Source of the DNA: Nakamurella multipartita DSM 44233
GTDB lineage: Bacteria; Actinomycetota; Actinomycetes; Mycobacteriales; Nakamurellaceae
NCBI RefSeq assembly: GCF_000024365.1
Contig: NC_013235.1
Location: 5,952,001 to 6,016,000, forward strand
Length of the DNA stretch: 64,000 nt
Direction of reading: 5' to 3'
A program made the translations under genes and the position numbers. The notes beneath the pieces were generated by a model. That model searched no databases, was not told the DNA's origin, and saw only the letters and a program-made list of their open reading frames with translations. How positions within the stretch are numbered: position 1 is the stretch's first letter; every line of letters begins with the position of its first letter. Shown piece by piece: positions 1-7,832 of this stretch.

Positions 1-1550
1 GTGCGCAGATCGGCCAGGTCCCGGGACAGCGCCGGGTCGGCCGGCGGGCGCGGCCGCCGGAACAGCAATGCGGACGCCCGGCCCCGCTCGACCAGCGCCA
101 GCATCCGGCGGGCATCGCCGGCCTCCTGGGCCAGCCGCAGGCCCAGCCGGGCCAGCTCGCCGCGGTGCAGGCTGACGTGGGCGCGCAGCTCGGTGGCCCC
201 GAGGGTGGCCTGGTAGCGGTCCACGATCCGCAGTCCGGCATCGATCGCCGAATGGGCGGCGGTGGGCCGACCGTCGGCCGAGCGCAGCAGCGCCTCGCCC
301 AGCCAGCCCCGGATGCGGACCTCGGCCGGCCCGGTGGCCCGGGCCCGAGCGGCCAGGGCCAGGTCGAGCCGGGCGGCGCCGAGCTGCCCGCGACGCAGCG
401 CGATGATCCCGGCCAGCACCCGGGCCTCCAGCGCAGGCACCTGCCAGCCCGTCGCGCGCAGCTCGTCGGCGGCCCGGCGGGCCCGGCCGGCGGTCACCGC
501 GGCGGGGTCGATCGCGTACCGCGCCTGCAGCCGGGCGAAGCGGGCCAGGGCCACCCCGCCGGCGTCGCCGAGCCGGCCGAATCCGCCCAGCGCCTGCTCG
601 GCCGAGCGCGCGGCGACGGCCAGGTCCCGTTGCACCAGCGCGACGGTGGACAGCAGCAACTGCGCGCGCGGCAGGTGGAGCTGGTCGCGGTGCCGGCGGT
701 GCAGGCCGACCGCGCCGTCCGCGGCTACCCGGGCCTCGTCGATCAGCCGGACCGAGAGCAGCATCTCGGCCCGGTCCACCAGTAGCGACCCGGTCTGCGT
801 GCCCACCTGCCCGAACAGCTGCTCGGACCGGGCGAAGTGGCCCAACGCGTTGACGATCTCGCCGCGGTTGGACTCCAACCAGCCCAGGTTCTGCTCGATG
901 TAGGCCGACCACAGGGTCAGGCCGTGCTCGGCGGCCAACCGGCCGGCCAGCACCAGGTCGGCCTCGGCCGCCGCGAACGCGCGCCGGGCGATGTGCAGGA
1001 CGCTCCGGTTGGACAGCGCCCCCGCGGCCCAGTCGGCGTCACCGGCCTGGCGCAGCGCGGGGATGGCCCGGCGCAGATCGGCCAGCGCGTCCTCGGGCCG
1101 GCCGGTGAGCTGCAGGATCGCCGCCCGCTGGGTCAGCGCCCGGGCCGCGTCCACCCCGGACAGGTCGGCCAGGGCCCCGTCGATCTCCCGCAGTGCCGCG
1201 GCCAGCCGGCCGCGCACCAACATCGAGCCGGCCAGGCTCGCCCGGGCGCGGGCGGCGACGTCGACGAACCCGGCCGGCCCGGCGATCCGGATGGCCCGGC
1301 GGTACTGCTCGATGGCGTCGTCGATGCGGCCGAGCTGCTGGGCGGCCACGCCGGCGGCGTGCGCGCAGACCGCGGCGGACCGGGCGTCGCCCCCGCGCCG
1401 GGCGTGCTCACCCAACTCCAGGGCGCGGCGATAGGCCCGGCCCGGTTCGACGGTGGCCTGCCGGAGCACCTGGTCGGCCGCGTCCGGGACGAGCGGGCCG
1501 GACAACCCGTCGCGGGTGCCCGCCTCCGGCGCCCGCGCATCCGACGACAT
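1..1550 (-). CDS. TPR-rich protein, N-terminal part (CHAT-type), truncated by window edge
   Basis: The reverse strand reads open from an ATG at 1550, preceded by GGAGGG, to the left edge (about 516 codons, no stop), so the C-terminus is missing. The translation is helical and Ala/Leu/Arg-rich with TPR-like units (for example residues about 45-75, ending AIEQYRRAIRIAG) and closes with a segment of the form RMLALVERGRAS. In actinobacterial proteins that segment typically joins a TPR array to a C-terminal CHAT (caspase-like) protease domain. The CHAT domain itself is not in the window, so the family call is inference. It is divergent from a subtilase gene 85 bp away, and the two may share a promoter region. 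The alternative is a plain TPR regulatory protein. Confidence 0.65.
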   Translation of the reverse strand, partial: MSSDARAPEAGTRDGLSGPLVPDAADQVLRQATVEPGRAYRRALELGEHARRGGDARSAAVCAHAAGVAAQQLGRIDDAIEQYRRAIRIAGPAGFVDVAARARASLAGSMLVRGRLAAALREIDGALADLSGVDAARALTQRAAILQLTGRPEDALADLRRAIPALRQAGDADWAAGALSNRSVLHIARRAFAAAEADLVLAGRLAAEHGLTLWSAYIEQNLGWLESNRGEIVNALGHFARSEQLFGQVGTQTGSLLVDRAEMLLSVRLIDEARVAADGAVGLHRRHRDQLHLPRAQLLLSTVALVQRDLAVAARSAEQALGGFGRLGDAGGVALARFARLQARYAIDPAAVTAGRARRAADELRATGWQVPALEARVLAGIIALRRGQLGAARLDLALAARARATGPAEVRIRGWLGEALLRSADGRPTAAHSAIDAGLRIVDRYQATLGATELRAHVSLHRGELARLGLRLAQEAGDARRMLALVERGRASALLFRRPRPPADPALSRDLADLR

Positions 1551-1635
1551 GGCACCCTCCGTCACCCGTTGGGGTCGTCTCCGGGTGAATTATCCGGCTG
1601 CGCGCATGCAGAGCGAACACCTACTATCGCCACCC
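1551..1635. promoter_or_regulatory. Divergent promoter region between TPR/CHAT-type and subtilase genes
   Basis: This 85-bp gap separates two divergent starts. A TACTAT hexamer at 1622-1627 lies 8 nt before the subtilase ATG at 1636, which suggests a leaderless transcript on the + strand. On the other strand a GGAGGG ribosome site (1554-1559) precedes the ATG at 1550. No clear -35 is visible. Confidence 0.45.
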
Positions 1636-2943
1636 ATGACCGAAATGCGCGAATCCGCGACGAGCTATGAACCGGTCGAGGGTGATTCGATCCTCGTGTC
1701 CAGCCAGGACGCCGAGCTGGTGACCAGCACCCTGAAGGACGAGCTAGGCATTCTGGTCGGTCGGTCCGAGCCGGATTCACGCCTGGGTCTGACCCTGCTC
1801 GAGTTCGTCCCGCCGGCCCAGCTCGACGATCGCGACCTGGGCCGGGCCAGTGAAAAGGCGCCCGAGGTGTTCGTCCTCGGCGGCCCCGGCGAGCTGGTGC
1901 TCGACGCCGTGCTCGGCCGGCTTCGCGAGATCTTCCGGGCTCGCAACGCCGCCTGGATACCCACCATGGGCAAGAACCGCACGCTGACCCAGTCCATCGA
2001 GGGTGGCGTGATCATCCGCGAGGACGAGTACCCGCCCGGGCTGGCCGGCGAGCCCACGACCACCCTGGCCGCGTTCGCCCCGGGCGATCATCCGGTGCGG
2101 GTCGGGCTGCTGGACACCCCGTTCGTGACGCATCCCTGGCTGTCCGACCGGACCCGGGTGATCGGCGCGAACCGGCTCGACCCGGGCACCCCCAACTGGC
2201 GCACCGGCCACAGCACCTTCCTGGCCGGTCTGATCGCCCACCAGGCGCCGAATGCCGAGATCGTCGTGTTCCCGGCGTTGAACCCCCTGGGTCGGGGCTC
2301 GGCCTGGGACGTCGCGCGGCGCATCGCCGACATCGCCGAGCGCAACGCCAAGGCCGCGCCGAACGAGCGCATCGACGTGCTCAACATCAGCTCCGGCACG
2401 TTCACCTACGACGGTCAGGCCCCATTGGCGCTGGCCGCCGCGGTCGCGCTGCTGGGCCCGGAGGTCGTCGTGGTGGCCGCGGCCGGCAACCACGGCCGGG
2501 ACCCGCGCCGGCTACGGGCCGGCGTGAAGTACCAGTGGGGCCGCCGGCCGATCTTCCCGGCGGCCAGCGCGCCGGTGGTCGCGGTCGGGTCGGCCGACGC
2601 GCGCGGCGACCGGTCGACGTTCAGCCCCGACGCCCCCTGGGTCGATGTGACCACCCAGGGGGAAGAGCTGATCAGCACCTACCTCCCCAGCAAGGTGGCC
2701 GGCTTCGAGAAGGCCAGCGCCGGACGCGACGCCCGCTACCTGGGCGATCCCCCTACCGGCACGGTCCGCAAGTTCGACGGCTTCGCCCAGTGGTCGGGGA
2801 CCTCGTTCGCCACCGCCCGGGTCAGCGGGGCCATCGCGGCCGCGGTCGACCGCGACACCGGCGTCTCCGCCCGGCAGGCGTGGTCGGCGATCCGGGCCGG
2901 CCTGGGATCCGACCGCTACCTGCCGCTGCCGCTGCTGTCCTGA
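1636..2943 (+). CDS. S8 family serine peptidase (subtilase)
   Basis: This is a 435-residue subtilisin-like protease. The catalytic triad is visible: Asp160 in GLLDTPF, His192 in RTGHSTFLAG and Ser390 in GTSFATA, with the oxyanion Asn285 in AAGNHG. About 150 residues precede the catalytic domain and do not look like an I9 propeptide. No signal peptide is seen, so a cytoplasmic role is likely. The start ATG at 1636 is chosen because a TACTAT box sits 8 nt upstream; an in-frame ATG at 1606 is possible. The gene is divergent from the TPR/CHAT-type gene, pairing two protease types at one locus. Classification as S8 is secure; the substrate is unknown. Confidence 0.9.
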   Translation: MTEMRESATSYEPVEGDSILVSSQDAELVTSTLKDELGILVGRSEPDSRLGLTLLEFVPPAQLDDRDLGRASEKAPEVFVLGGPGELVLDAVLGRLREIFRARNAAWIPTMGKNRTLTQSIEGGVIIREDEYPPGLAGEPTTTLAAFAPGDHPVRVGLLDTPFVTHPWLSDRTRVIGANRLDPGTPNWRTGHSTFLAGLIAHQAPNAEIVVFPALNPLGRGSAWDVARRIADIAERNAKAAPNERIDVLNISSGTFTYDGQAPLALAAAVALLGPEVVVVAAAGNHGRDPRRLRAGVKYQWGRRPIFPAASAPVVAVGSADARGDRSTFSPDAPWVDVTTQGEELISTYLPSKVAGFEKASAGRDARYLGDPPTGTVRKFDGFAQWSGTSFATARVSGAIAAAVDRDTGVSARQAWSAIRAGLGSDRYLPLPLLS

Positions 2944-2998
2944 GCGCCCTGCCGACCGCCCGGACGGCACATGCAATGCTGGACCGAGGGGAGGCAAC

Positions 2999-4066
2999 AT
3001 GATCGAGGCAGTAGGCCTGACGAAGCGATACGGCAGCACGGTGGCCGTCGACGACCTGTCGTTCACCGTGCAGTCGGGCATGGTGACCGGATTCCTGGGA
3101 CCCAACGGCGCGGGCAAGTCCACCACCATGCGGATGATCCTGGGTCTGGACAACCCGAACGGCGGGCGGGCGCTGATCGACGGCCAGCCCTACGCCGCGC
3201 TGACCCGGCCGTTGACGCAGGTCGGCGCGCTGCTGGACGCGAACTGGGTGCACCCCAACCGGTCCGCGCGCTCGCACCTGCGCTTCATGGCCGCGTCCAA
3301 CAAGATCCCGGCCCGCCGGGTGGACGAGGTGCTCGAGCTGGTCGGGCTGACCAGCGTCGGCAAGAAGGCCGTCGGCAAGTTCTCGCTGGGCATGAAGCAG
3401 CGGCTCGGCCTGGCCGGTGCCCTGCTGGGCGATCCGAAGGTGCTGCTGTTCGACGAGCCGGTCAACGGACTGGATCCGGAGGGCATCTACTGGATCCGCA
3501 CCTTCATGAAGAATCTGGCCGCCCAGGGCCGGACCGTCTTCGTCTCCTCGCACCTGCTCTCGGAGATGGCGCTCACCGCCGACCACCTGATCGTCATCGG
3601 CCGGGGCCGGCTGATCGCCGACGCGGCGACCAAGGACTTCATCGCCCAGGCGACCCGCTCCTCGATCCGGGTCCGCTCGCCGCAGCTGGCCGACCTGCGC
3701 GCCGCCCTGGTCACGGCGAATCTGACCGTCAACGACGTCGACGGGGCGCTGGAGGTCGTCGGCGCGCCGATCGAACAGGTCGGCGACGTGGCCGGCGCGG
3801 CCGGGATCACCCTGCACGAGCTCACCCCGCAGGTGGGCTCGCTGGAAGAGGCGTTCATCCAGCTCACCGGTGACGCCGTCGAGTACGGCGGTTCCCGCGC
3901 CCATGGAGCGGGATCGGCCCCGATCAGCACGGTCGGTGCGGCCGGAGCGCCGCCGCCCGGCTTTCCCCCACCGGGGGTGCCGGCCGGCTACCCGCCACCC
4001 GGCCCGCCGGGGTTCGCCGCCCCGGCCCCGTCCCCCGTTCCGCCGCGGGAAGGTGAATCCCGGTGA
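2999..4066 (+). CDS. ABC transporter ATP-binding protein (ABC-2 exporter type)
   Basis: A 355-residue ATPase with Walker A GPNGAGKST at residues 34-42, the signature FSLGMKQRL and Walker B LLFDEPVNGLDP. It resembles DrrA/CcmA-like ATPases that energise ABC-2 permeases for drugs or lipids. The last 55 residues or so are a Pro/Gly-rich low-complexity tail that such ATPases usually lack. A GAGGGGAGG ribosome site precedes the ATG. Its stop overlaps the start of the permease gene (GTGA), so the two are translationally coupled. Substrate unknown. Confidence 0.88.
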   Translation: MIEAVGLTKRYGSTVAVDDLSFTVQSGMVTGFLGPNGAGKSTTMRMILGLDNPNGGRALIDGQPYAALTRPLTQVGALLDANWVHPNRSARSHLRFMAASNKIPARRVDEVLELVGLTSVGKKAVGKFSLGMKQRLGLAGALLGDPKVLLFDEPVNGLDPEGIYWIRTFMKNLAAQGRTVFVSSHLLSEMALTADHLIVIGRGRLIADAATKDFIAQATRSSIRVRSPQLADLRAALVTANLTVNDVDGALEVVGAPIEQVGDVAGAAGITLHELTPQVGSLEEAFIQLTGDAVEYGGSRAHGAGSAPISTVGAAGAPPPGFPPPGVPAGYPPPGPPGFAAPAPSPVPPREGESR

Positions 4067-4812
4067 CCCTGCTCAACGTCGAACGCATCAAGCTGTTCTC
4101 CACCCGCTCGCCCTACTGGTGCCTGACCGCGATCGCGGTCGCCGCGCTGGGCTTCGCCACCCTGTTCGGGCTGGTGGAGAACGGCGACGCGGCCATCCCC
4201 TACCTGTTCCTGCGTGGCGTCGGCCTGGGCATGAGCATCTTCATGGTGCTCGCGGCGCTGGCGGTGACCACCGAGTACCGGTTCGGCACCATCCGCAACA
4301 CCTTCCTGGGGGTGCCCCGGCGACCCAAGGTGCTGCTGGCCAAGACGGTGCTGCTGGCCCTGCTGGGTGCGGTGGTCGGCATCGTCGCCGCCGTCGCGTC
4401 CTACTTCCTGGCCAAGGGCCTGGCCAAGAACCCGCCGGTGCCGCTGGAGTTGACCACCTGGGACGACTGGCGGCAGGTCGTCGGCTACGGCGCGATCTTC
4501 GCCATCGCCGCGGTCATCGCGGTGTCGGTGGGCACGATCGTGCGGCAGTCCGCCGGCGCCATCGCGATCCTGCTGCTGTGGCCGCTGATCCTGGAGAGCT
4601 TGTTCACCCTGATCCCGACCGTGGGCCCGAAGGTCGGCCCGTGGCTGCCGTTCGCCGCCTCGGACAAGATCATCGCGCCGACCACCGGCGTGGCCAACCT
4701 GTTCCAGCCCAGCGGCGGACCCGATGCCCTGCAGGGGCTGCTGGTGTTCGCCGGCACCGGCCTGGTGCTGTGGCTGATCGCGCTGCTGCTCCTGCAGAAG
4801 CGTGACGCCTGA
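4063..4812 (+). CDS. ABC-2 type transporter permease
   Basis: A 249-residue membrane protein with about six hydrophobic segments (for example residues 18-40, 55-75, 100-125, 145-170, 175-195 and 225-245). It starts at GTG 4063, sharing 4 bases with the upstream ATPase gene, and is the membrane partner of that ATPase. The segment EYRFGTIRNTFLGVPRRPKVL matches the cytoplasmic loop typical of ABC-2 permeases. It overlaps the following small hypothetical gene by 11 bp. Exported substrate unknown. Confidence 0.85.
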   Translation: MTLLNVERIKLFSTRSPYWCLTAIAVAALGFATLFGLVENGDAAIPYLFLRGVGLGMSIFMVLAALAVTTEYRFGTIRNTFLGVPRRPKVLLAKTVLLALLGAVVGIVAAVASYFLAKGLAKNPPVPLELTTWDDWRQVVGYGAIFAIAAVIAVSVGTIVRQSAGAIAILLLWPLILESLFTLIPTVGPKVGPWLPFAASDKIIAPTTGVANLFQPSGGPDALQGLLVFAGTGLVLWLIALLLLQKRDA

Positions 4813-5266
4813 GGTGAGCGGCCCGCTGGCCCGGTTCGGATCCGCCCGGCGGCCCGATCGGCCGGTGGTGCACCCCCGGCCGGCCGGGACCGACGACGCC
4901 ACCGTCGACGCGGTCGGCAAGGTGTCCGCCGCGTTCGAGGTGGTGGAGAACGCGCGCGGCTTCCTCTACGGCTTCCACCGGATGTCGGGCGAGGCCGATC
5001 TGGCCCTGCAGGAGGCCCTGGCCGCGCTGCGGGCGGCCGGGCACGACGAGCTGGCCGCCGAGATCGACGAGGTCCTGGTCGGCCGGGACGTGGTGCCCGG
5101 GATGTGGACGTTCCAGCTGGTCGAGGCCTACGACGAGCACTACTACCAGGTGTTCCGGGCCGTCGACGCGCTGGTCCGCGACCGGCTGTCCGACGGCCGG
5201 CCGCATGTCTTCGAGGCCGAGATGAAGCACCGCGAGCAGCGCTCCGGGTCCCAGCCGGCCGACTGA
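4802..5266 (+). CDS. Conserved hypothetical protein
   Basis: A 154-residue soluble protein that I do not assign to a named family. It starts at GTG 4802 inside the end of the ABC permease gene (an in-frame GTG at 4814 is an alternative) and ends about 95 bp before trmB. It is acidic and helical, with an aromatic patch (FLYGFHRM) and an acidic/aromatic segment (LVEAYDEHYYQVFRAVD) but no transmembrane segment or metal motif. The overlap implies co-expression with the exporter. Confidence 0.6.
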   Translation: MTPEVSGPLARFGSARRPDRPVVHPRPAGTDDATVDAVGKVSAAFEVVENARGFLYGFHRMSGEADLALQEALAALRAAGHDELAAEIDEVLVGRDVVPGMWTFQLVEAYDEHYYQVFRAVDALVRDRLSDGRPHVFEAEMKHREQRSGSQPAD

Positions 5267-5347
5267 CCGGCGGCGGCGGGCGTGGCGGCGCCACTCGCCC
5301 CGGCCCGCCGACCCGGCGTCGATGGTCCCGCGACCGCGCTCAGCACC

Positions 5348-5353
5348 TAGGCT
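5348..5353 (+). promoter_or_regulatory. -10-like box for leaderless trmB
   Basis: TAGGCT lies 7 nt before the GTG chosen as the trmB start, the spacing expected when transcription begins at the start codon. The same hexamer and spacing recur before other genes in the window. Confidence 0.45.
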
Positions 5354-5360
5354 GCCTGCT

Positions 5361-6083
5361 GTGCAGGACGCCAGGATCGTGACCACCGCCCCGGATGACG
5401 GGCTGCCCGCCCACTTCCGTCGGGTGGTCAGCTTCCATCCCCGCGGCGGCCGGCTCAACCCCGTCCAACGGCGCGCGTTCGAGACCCACGCCGCCGCCTG
5501 GTACCGGGACCCCATCGACTTCGACGGCGTCATCGATCCGGCGGCCCTGTTCGGCCGCGACGCCGACGTGGTGCTGGAAATCGGCTCGGGCATGGGCGAG
5601 TCGACCGCGCAGATGGCGATCGCCCGGCCCGAGATCAACCTGCTGGCCGTCGAGGTCTACAAGCCCGGTGTCGCCCAGACGCTGCACCACCTGCACCGGG
5701 TCGGTGCGCAGAACGTCCGCCTGGTCCGGGGCGACGGGGTATCGGTGCTGACCGACCTGATCGCCCCCGGTTCGCTGGCCGAGGTGTGGCTGTTCTTCCC
5801 CGACCCCTGGCCCAAGACCAAGCACCACAAGCGCCGGCTGGTCACCCCGGAGTTCGCCGAGCTGGTCGCCTCCCGCCTCCGCAAGGGTGGGATTTTCCGG
5901 CTGGCCACCGATTGGGAGCCCTACGCCGAGCAGATGCTGGCCGCCTGCACCGCCACCCGCACCCTGCGCAACGCCCACGCCGGCTGGGCCCCCCGGCCCA
6001 CCTTCCGCCCCCCGACCCGCTTCGAGCGCCGCGGCCTGGCCGCCGGCCACCAGATCCAGGACCTGGAGTTCATCCGCCGCTGA
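5361..6083 (+). CDS. trmB: tRNA (guanine(46)-N(7))-methyltransferase
   Basis: A 240-residue SAM-dependent methyltransferase that makes m7G at position 46 of tRNA variable loops. Diagnostic segments are the SAM loop VVLEIGSGMGEST, the acidic LLAVEVYKPG and the family motif LFFPDPWPKTKHHKRRLV, followed by FRLATDWEPYAEQML. The start is placed at GTG 5361 because it follows a TAGGCT box by 7 nt and removes an unlikely Arg/Pro extension. The length is normal for TrmB. It lies downstream of the exporter operon but probably has its own promoter. Its 3' side is a repeat-filled intergenic region interrupted by an insertion sequence. Confidence 0.92.
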   Translation: MQDARIVTTAPDDGLPAHFRRVVSFHPRGGRLNPVQRRAFETHAAAWYRDPIDFDGVIDPAALFGRDADVVLEIGSGMGESTAQMAIARPEINLLAVEVYKPGVAQTLHHLHRVGAQNVRLVRGDGVSVLTDLIAPGSLAEVWLFFPDPWPKTKHHKRRLVTPEFAELVASRLRKGGIFRLATDWEPYAEQMLAACTATRTLRNAHAGWAPRPTFRPPTRFERRGLAAGHQIQDLEFIRR

Positions 6084-6166
6084 CCCTCCCCACGGCCGCG
6101 CGCACCCCTCTCCCTACCGCGCGGATCCTCTCCTTTCCCGCGCGGATCAACTTCCCCGGCGCGGCC

Positions 6167-6283
6167 GAAGTCGTTGACTTGCGACCCACCTGTCCCATTC
6201 GGTGCAGGTTTATCCGCGCAGCACCGCTGCCCCAGCCCGCGCGGATGAAGTCGTGCGCTTGCGTCACACCAGTCACATTCGGT
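6167..6283. repeat. Copies of an 80-bp period intergenic repeat, second copy split by the ISL3 element
   Basis: A segment beginning GAAGTCGTTGACTT at 6167 recurs as GAAGTCGTGCGCTT at 6247, an 80-bp period. Each copy continues through a stretch ending ATTCGGTGCAGGTTYATCCGCG. The second copy is cut after CATTCGGT (6276-6283) and resumes at 7724 beyond the insertion sequence. Related GCGCGGATCAACTTCCCC text at about 6140-6157 is the inverse of the 26-bp repeats at 7751-7830. Confidence 0.75.
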
Positions 6284-7723
6284 GGCTCTCCTGCTGAATC
6301 AGTGGGTCGTTTGTTGGGGTGGGGAATGGCAACACGCCGCTCCCGCGCCTAGGTTCTGGGGCTGTCTGAAGGTCCCGGGACGGTGGGCGGAGAGCGGCGT
6401 GCGCGGAAACAGGGTATGGCATCGGGCGTTGGGCCTGATGGGGGCGATCGTTGAGGACGTCGACGTCGATGATCCGGACTTGATCGTGGTGCGGGTCCGG
6501 CCAGTGAAGAGGTGGGCGGGGCGGTGTGGCCGGTGTCGACGCCGGTCGCCGTGGTACGACCGGGGCGCCGGCCGTCGGCAGTGGCGGACGGTGGACGTGG
6601 GGTTGTCCCGGGCGGTGGTGGAGGCTGAGGCCCCTCGGGTGTCGTGCCGTGAGCATGGTGTGGTCGTTGCGCATGTGCCCTGGGCCAGGCACGGCGCGGG
6701 CCACACCCTGGTGTTCGACCGGACCGTGGCGTGGTTGGCCACTCAGACCTCGAAGACGGCCACGACCCAGCTGTTGCGGATCAGTTGGCGCACTGTCGGG
6801 GCGATCGTGTCTCGGTACTGGGCCGATCATGAACGGTTGCAGGACCGGTTACGCGGGGTCCGCCGCCTCGGGATCGATGAGATCTCCTACAAGCGTGGCC
6901 ACCGGTTCCTCACGGTCGTGGTGGACCACGACACCGGTCACTTGTTGTGGGCGGCACCCGGTCGGGACTCGGCAACGTTGCACCAGTTCTTCGATCTTCT
7001 GGGCCCGGATCGGTGCGCTCTGCTGACCCATGTCTCGGCCGACGGCGCCACCTACATCAGCACGGTCGTCAAGCAGCGATGCCCGAACGCGGTCCGGTGT
7101 GCTGACCCGTTCCATGTTGTTGGGTGGGCTACCGACGCCTTGGACAAGCTACGACGCATCGTGATCAGCACGGCCCGTCGGCAGGCCCGCCGGGCCGCCG
7201 TCGACCGCATCGCGGGCGGCTCGAGCCCGGTCGTCACTGCCGGGCAAGCCGGCGCTGACCTGGTCAAGGGCATGGCCGGGGCCCGGTCGGCGTTGCTGCG
7301 AAACTCGGAGGACCTCACCGAGAATCAGCAGGTCAAACTGGCCTGGATCGCGCTGACCGACCCCGACCTGCACCGCGCGTATCTGCTCAAGGAAGGCCTT
7401 CGACTGATCTTCAAACTGCCGGTCGAGCAGGCCGCCACCGCCCTGGAGAACTGGATCACCTGGGCGCGGACCGCCGGCATCGGACTGTTCAGCAGCCTGG
7501 CGAAACGGATCACTCGACATCGAGCCAGCATCCTGGCCGCGATCGAGCACCACATGTCCAACGGCCGCGTCGAGTCCGTCAACGCCAAGATCAGGCTGAT
7601 CACCCGAGTCGCGTTCGGGTTCGCCTCTCCACACGCCCTCATAGCCCTGGCTATGCTCCGGCTGGGCGGACACCGCCCAGCACTCCCAGGCCGCGGCTAA
7701 CCCACAGACACGGCAGGAGAGCC
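6284..7723 (+). mobile_element. Complete ISL3-family insertion sequence (1,440 bp)
   Basis: The ends form imperfect 24-bp inverted repeats: left 6284-6307 begins GGCTCTCCTGC and right 7700-7723 ends GCAGGAGAGCC. The element is flanked by an exact 8-bp direct repeat CATTCGGT (6276-6283 and 7724-7731), as expected for ISL3-type transposition. It holds one intact transposase gene. Removing the element and one 8-mer restores an intergenic repeat copy, so the insertion looks recent. Confidence 0.93.
6399..7700 (+). CDS. ISL3 family transposase
   Basis: A 433-residue DDE transposase. An N-terminal zinc-ribbon-like CGRCRRRSPWYDRG is followed by the ISL3 core: RRLGIDEISYKRGHRFLTVV with the first Asp, HVSADGATYI with the second Asp, and DPFHVVGWATDALD. 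The C-terminal region contains NGRVESVNAKIRLITRVAFG with the Glu. The start is set at GTG 6399 because VRGNRVWHRALGL aligns with the usual ISL3 N-terminus and GGAGAG lies just upstream. Longer in-frame starts reach into the inverted repeat. The gene looks intact. Confidence 0.92.
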   Translation: MRGNRVWHRALGLMGAIVEDVDVDDPDLIVVRVRPVKRWAGRCGRCRRRSPWYDRGAGRRQWRTVDVGLSRAVVEAEAPRVSCREHGVVVAHVPWARHGAGHTLVFDRTVAWLATQTSKTATTQLLRISWRTVGAIVSRYWADHERLQDRLRGVRRLGIDEISYKRGHRFLTVVVDHDTGHLLWAAPGRDSATLHQFFDLLGPDRCALLTHVSADGATYISTVVKQRCPNAVRCADPFHVVGWATDALDKLRRIVISTARRQARRAAVDRIAGGSSPVVTAGQAGADLVKGMAGARSALLRNSEDLTENQQVKLAWIALTDPDLHRAYLLKEGLRLIFKLPVEQAATALENWITWARTAGIGLFSSLAKRITRHRASILAAIEHHMSNGRVESVNAKIRLITRVAFGFASPHALIALAMLRLGGHRPALPGRG

Positions 7724-7750
7724 CATTCGGTGCAGGTTCATCCGCGCAGG

Positions 7751-7830
7751 GGAAGTTGATCCGCGCGGCAAGCCGGGGGAGTTGATCCGCGCGACAAGCC
7801 GGGGGCGTTGATCCGCGCGACAGGCCGGGG
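7751..7830. repeat. Three tandem 26-bp repeats
   Basis: Units containing GTTGATCCGCGCG start their GTTGAT at 7755, 7781 and 7807, an exact 26-bp spacing, each followed by RCAAGCCGGGG or RCAGGCCGGGG. Inverse copies occur on the trmB side of the insertion sequence. The array lies at the 3' end of the amidohydrolase gene, between convergent genes, so a role in termination or as a structured RNA end is possible. Confidence 0.8.
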
Positions 7831-7832
7831 GG

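Noticed and set aside
1-1670. Several + strand frames across the first 1.6 kb (for example 165-785, 837-1670)
   Set aside because: They are antisense to the continuous minus-strand TPR frame and have Arg/Gly/Pro-rich compositions without recognisable domains or ribosome sites.
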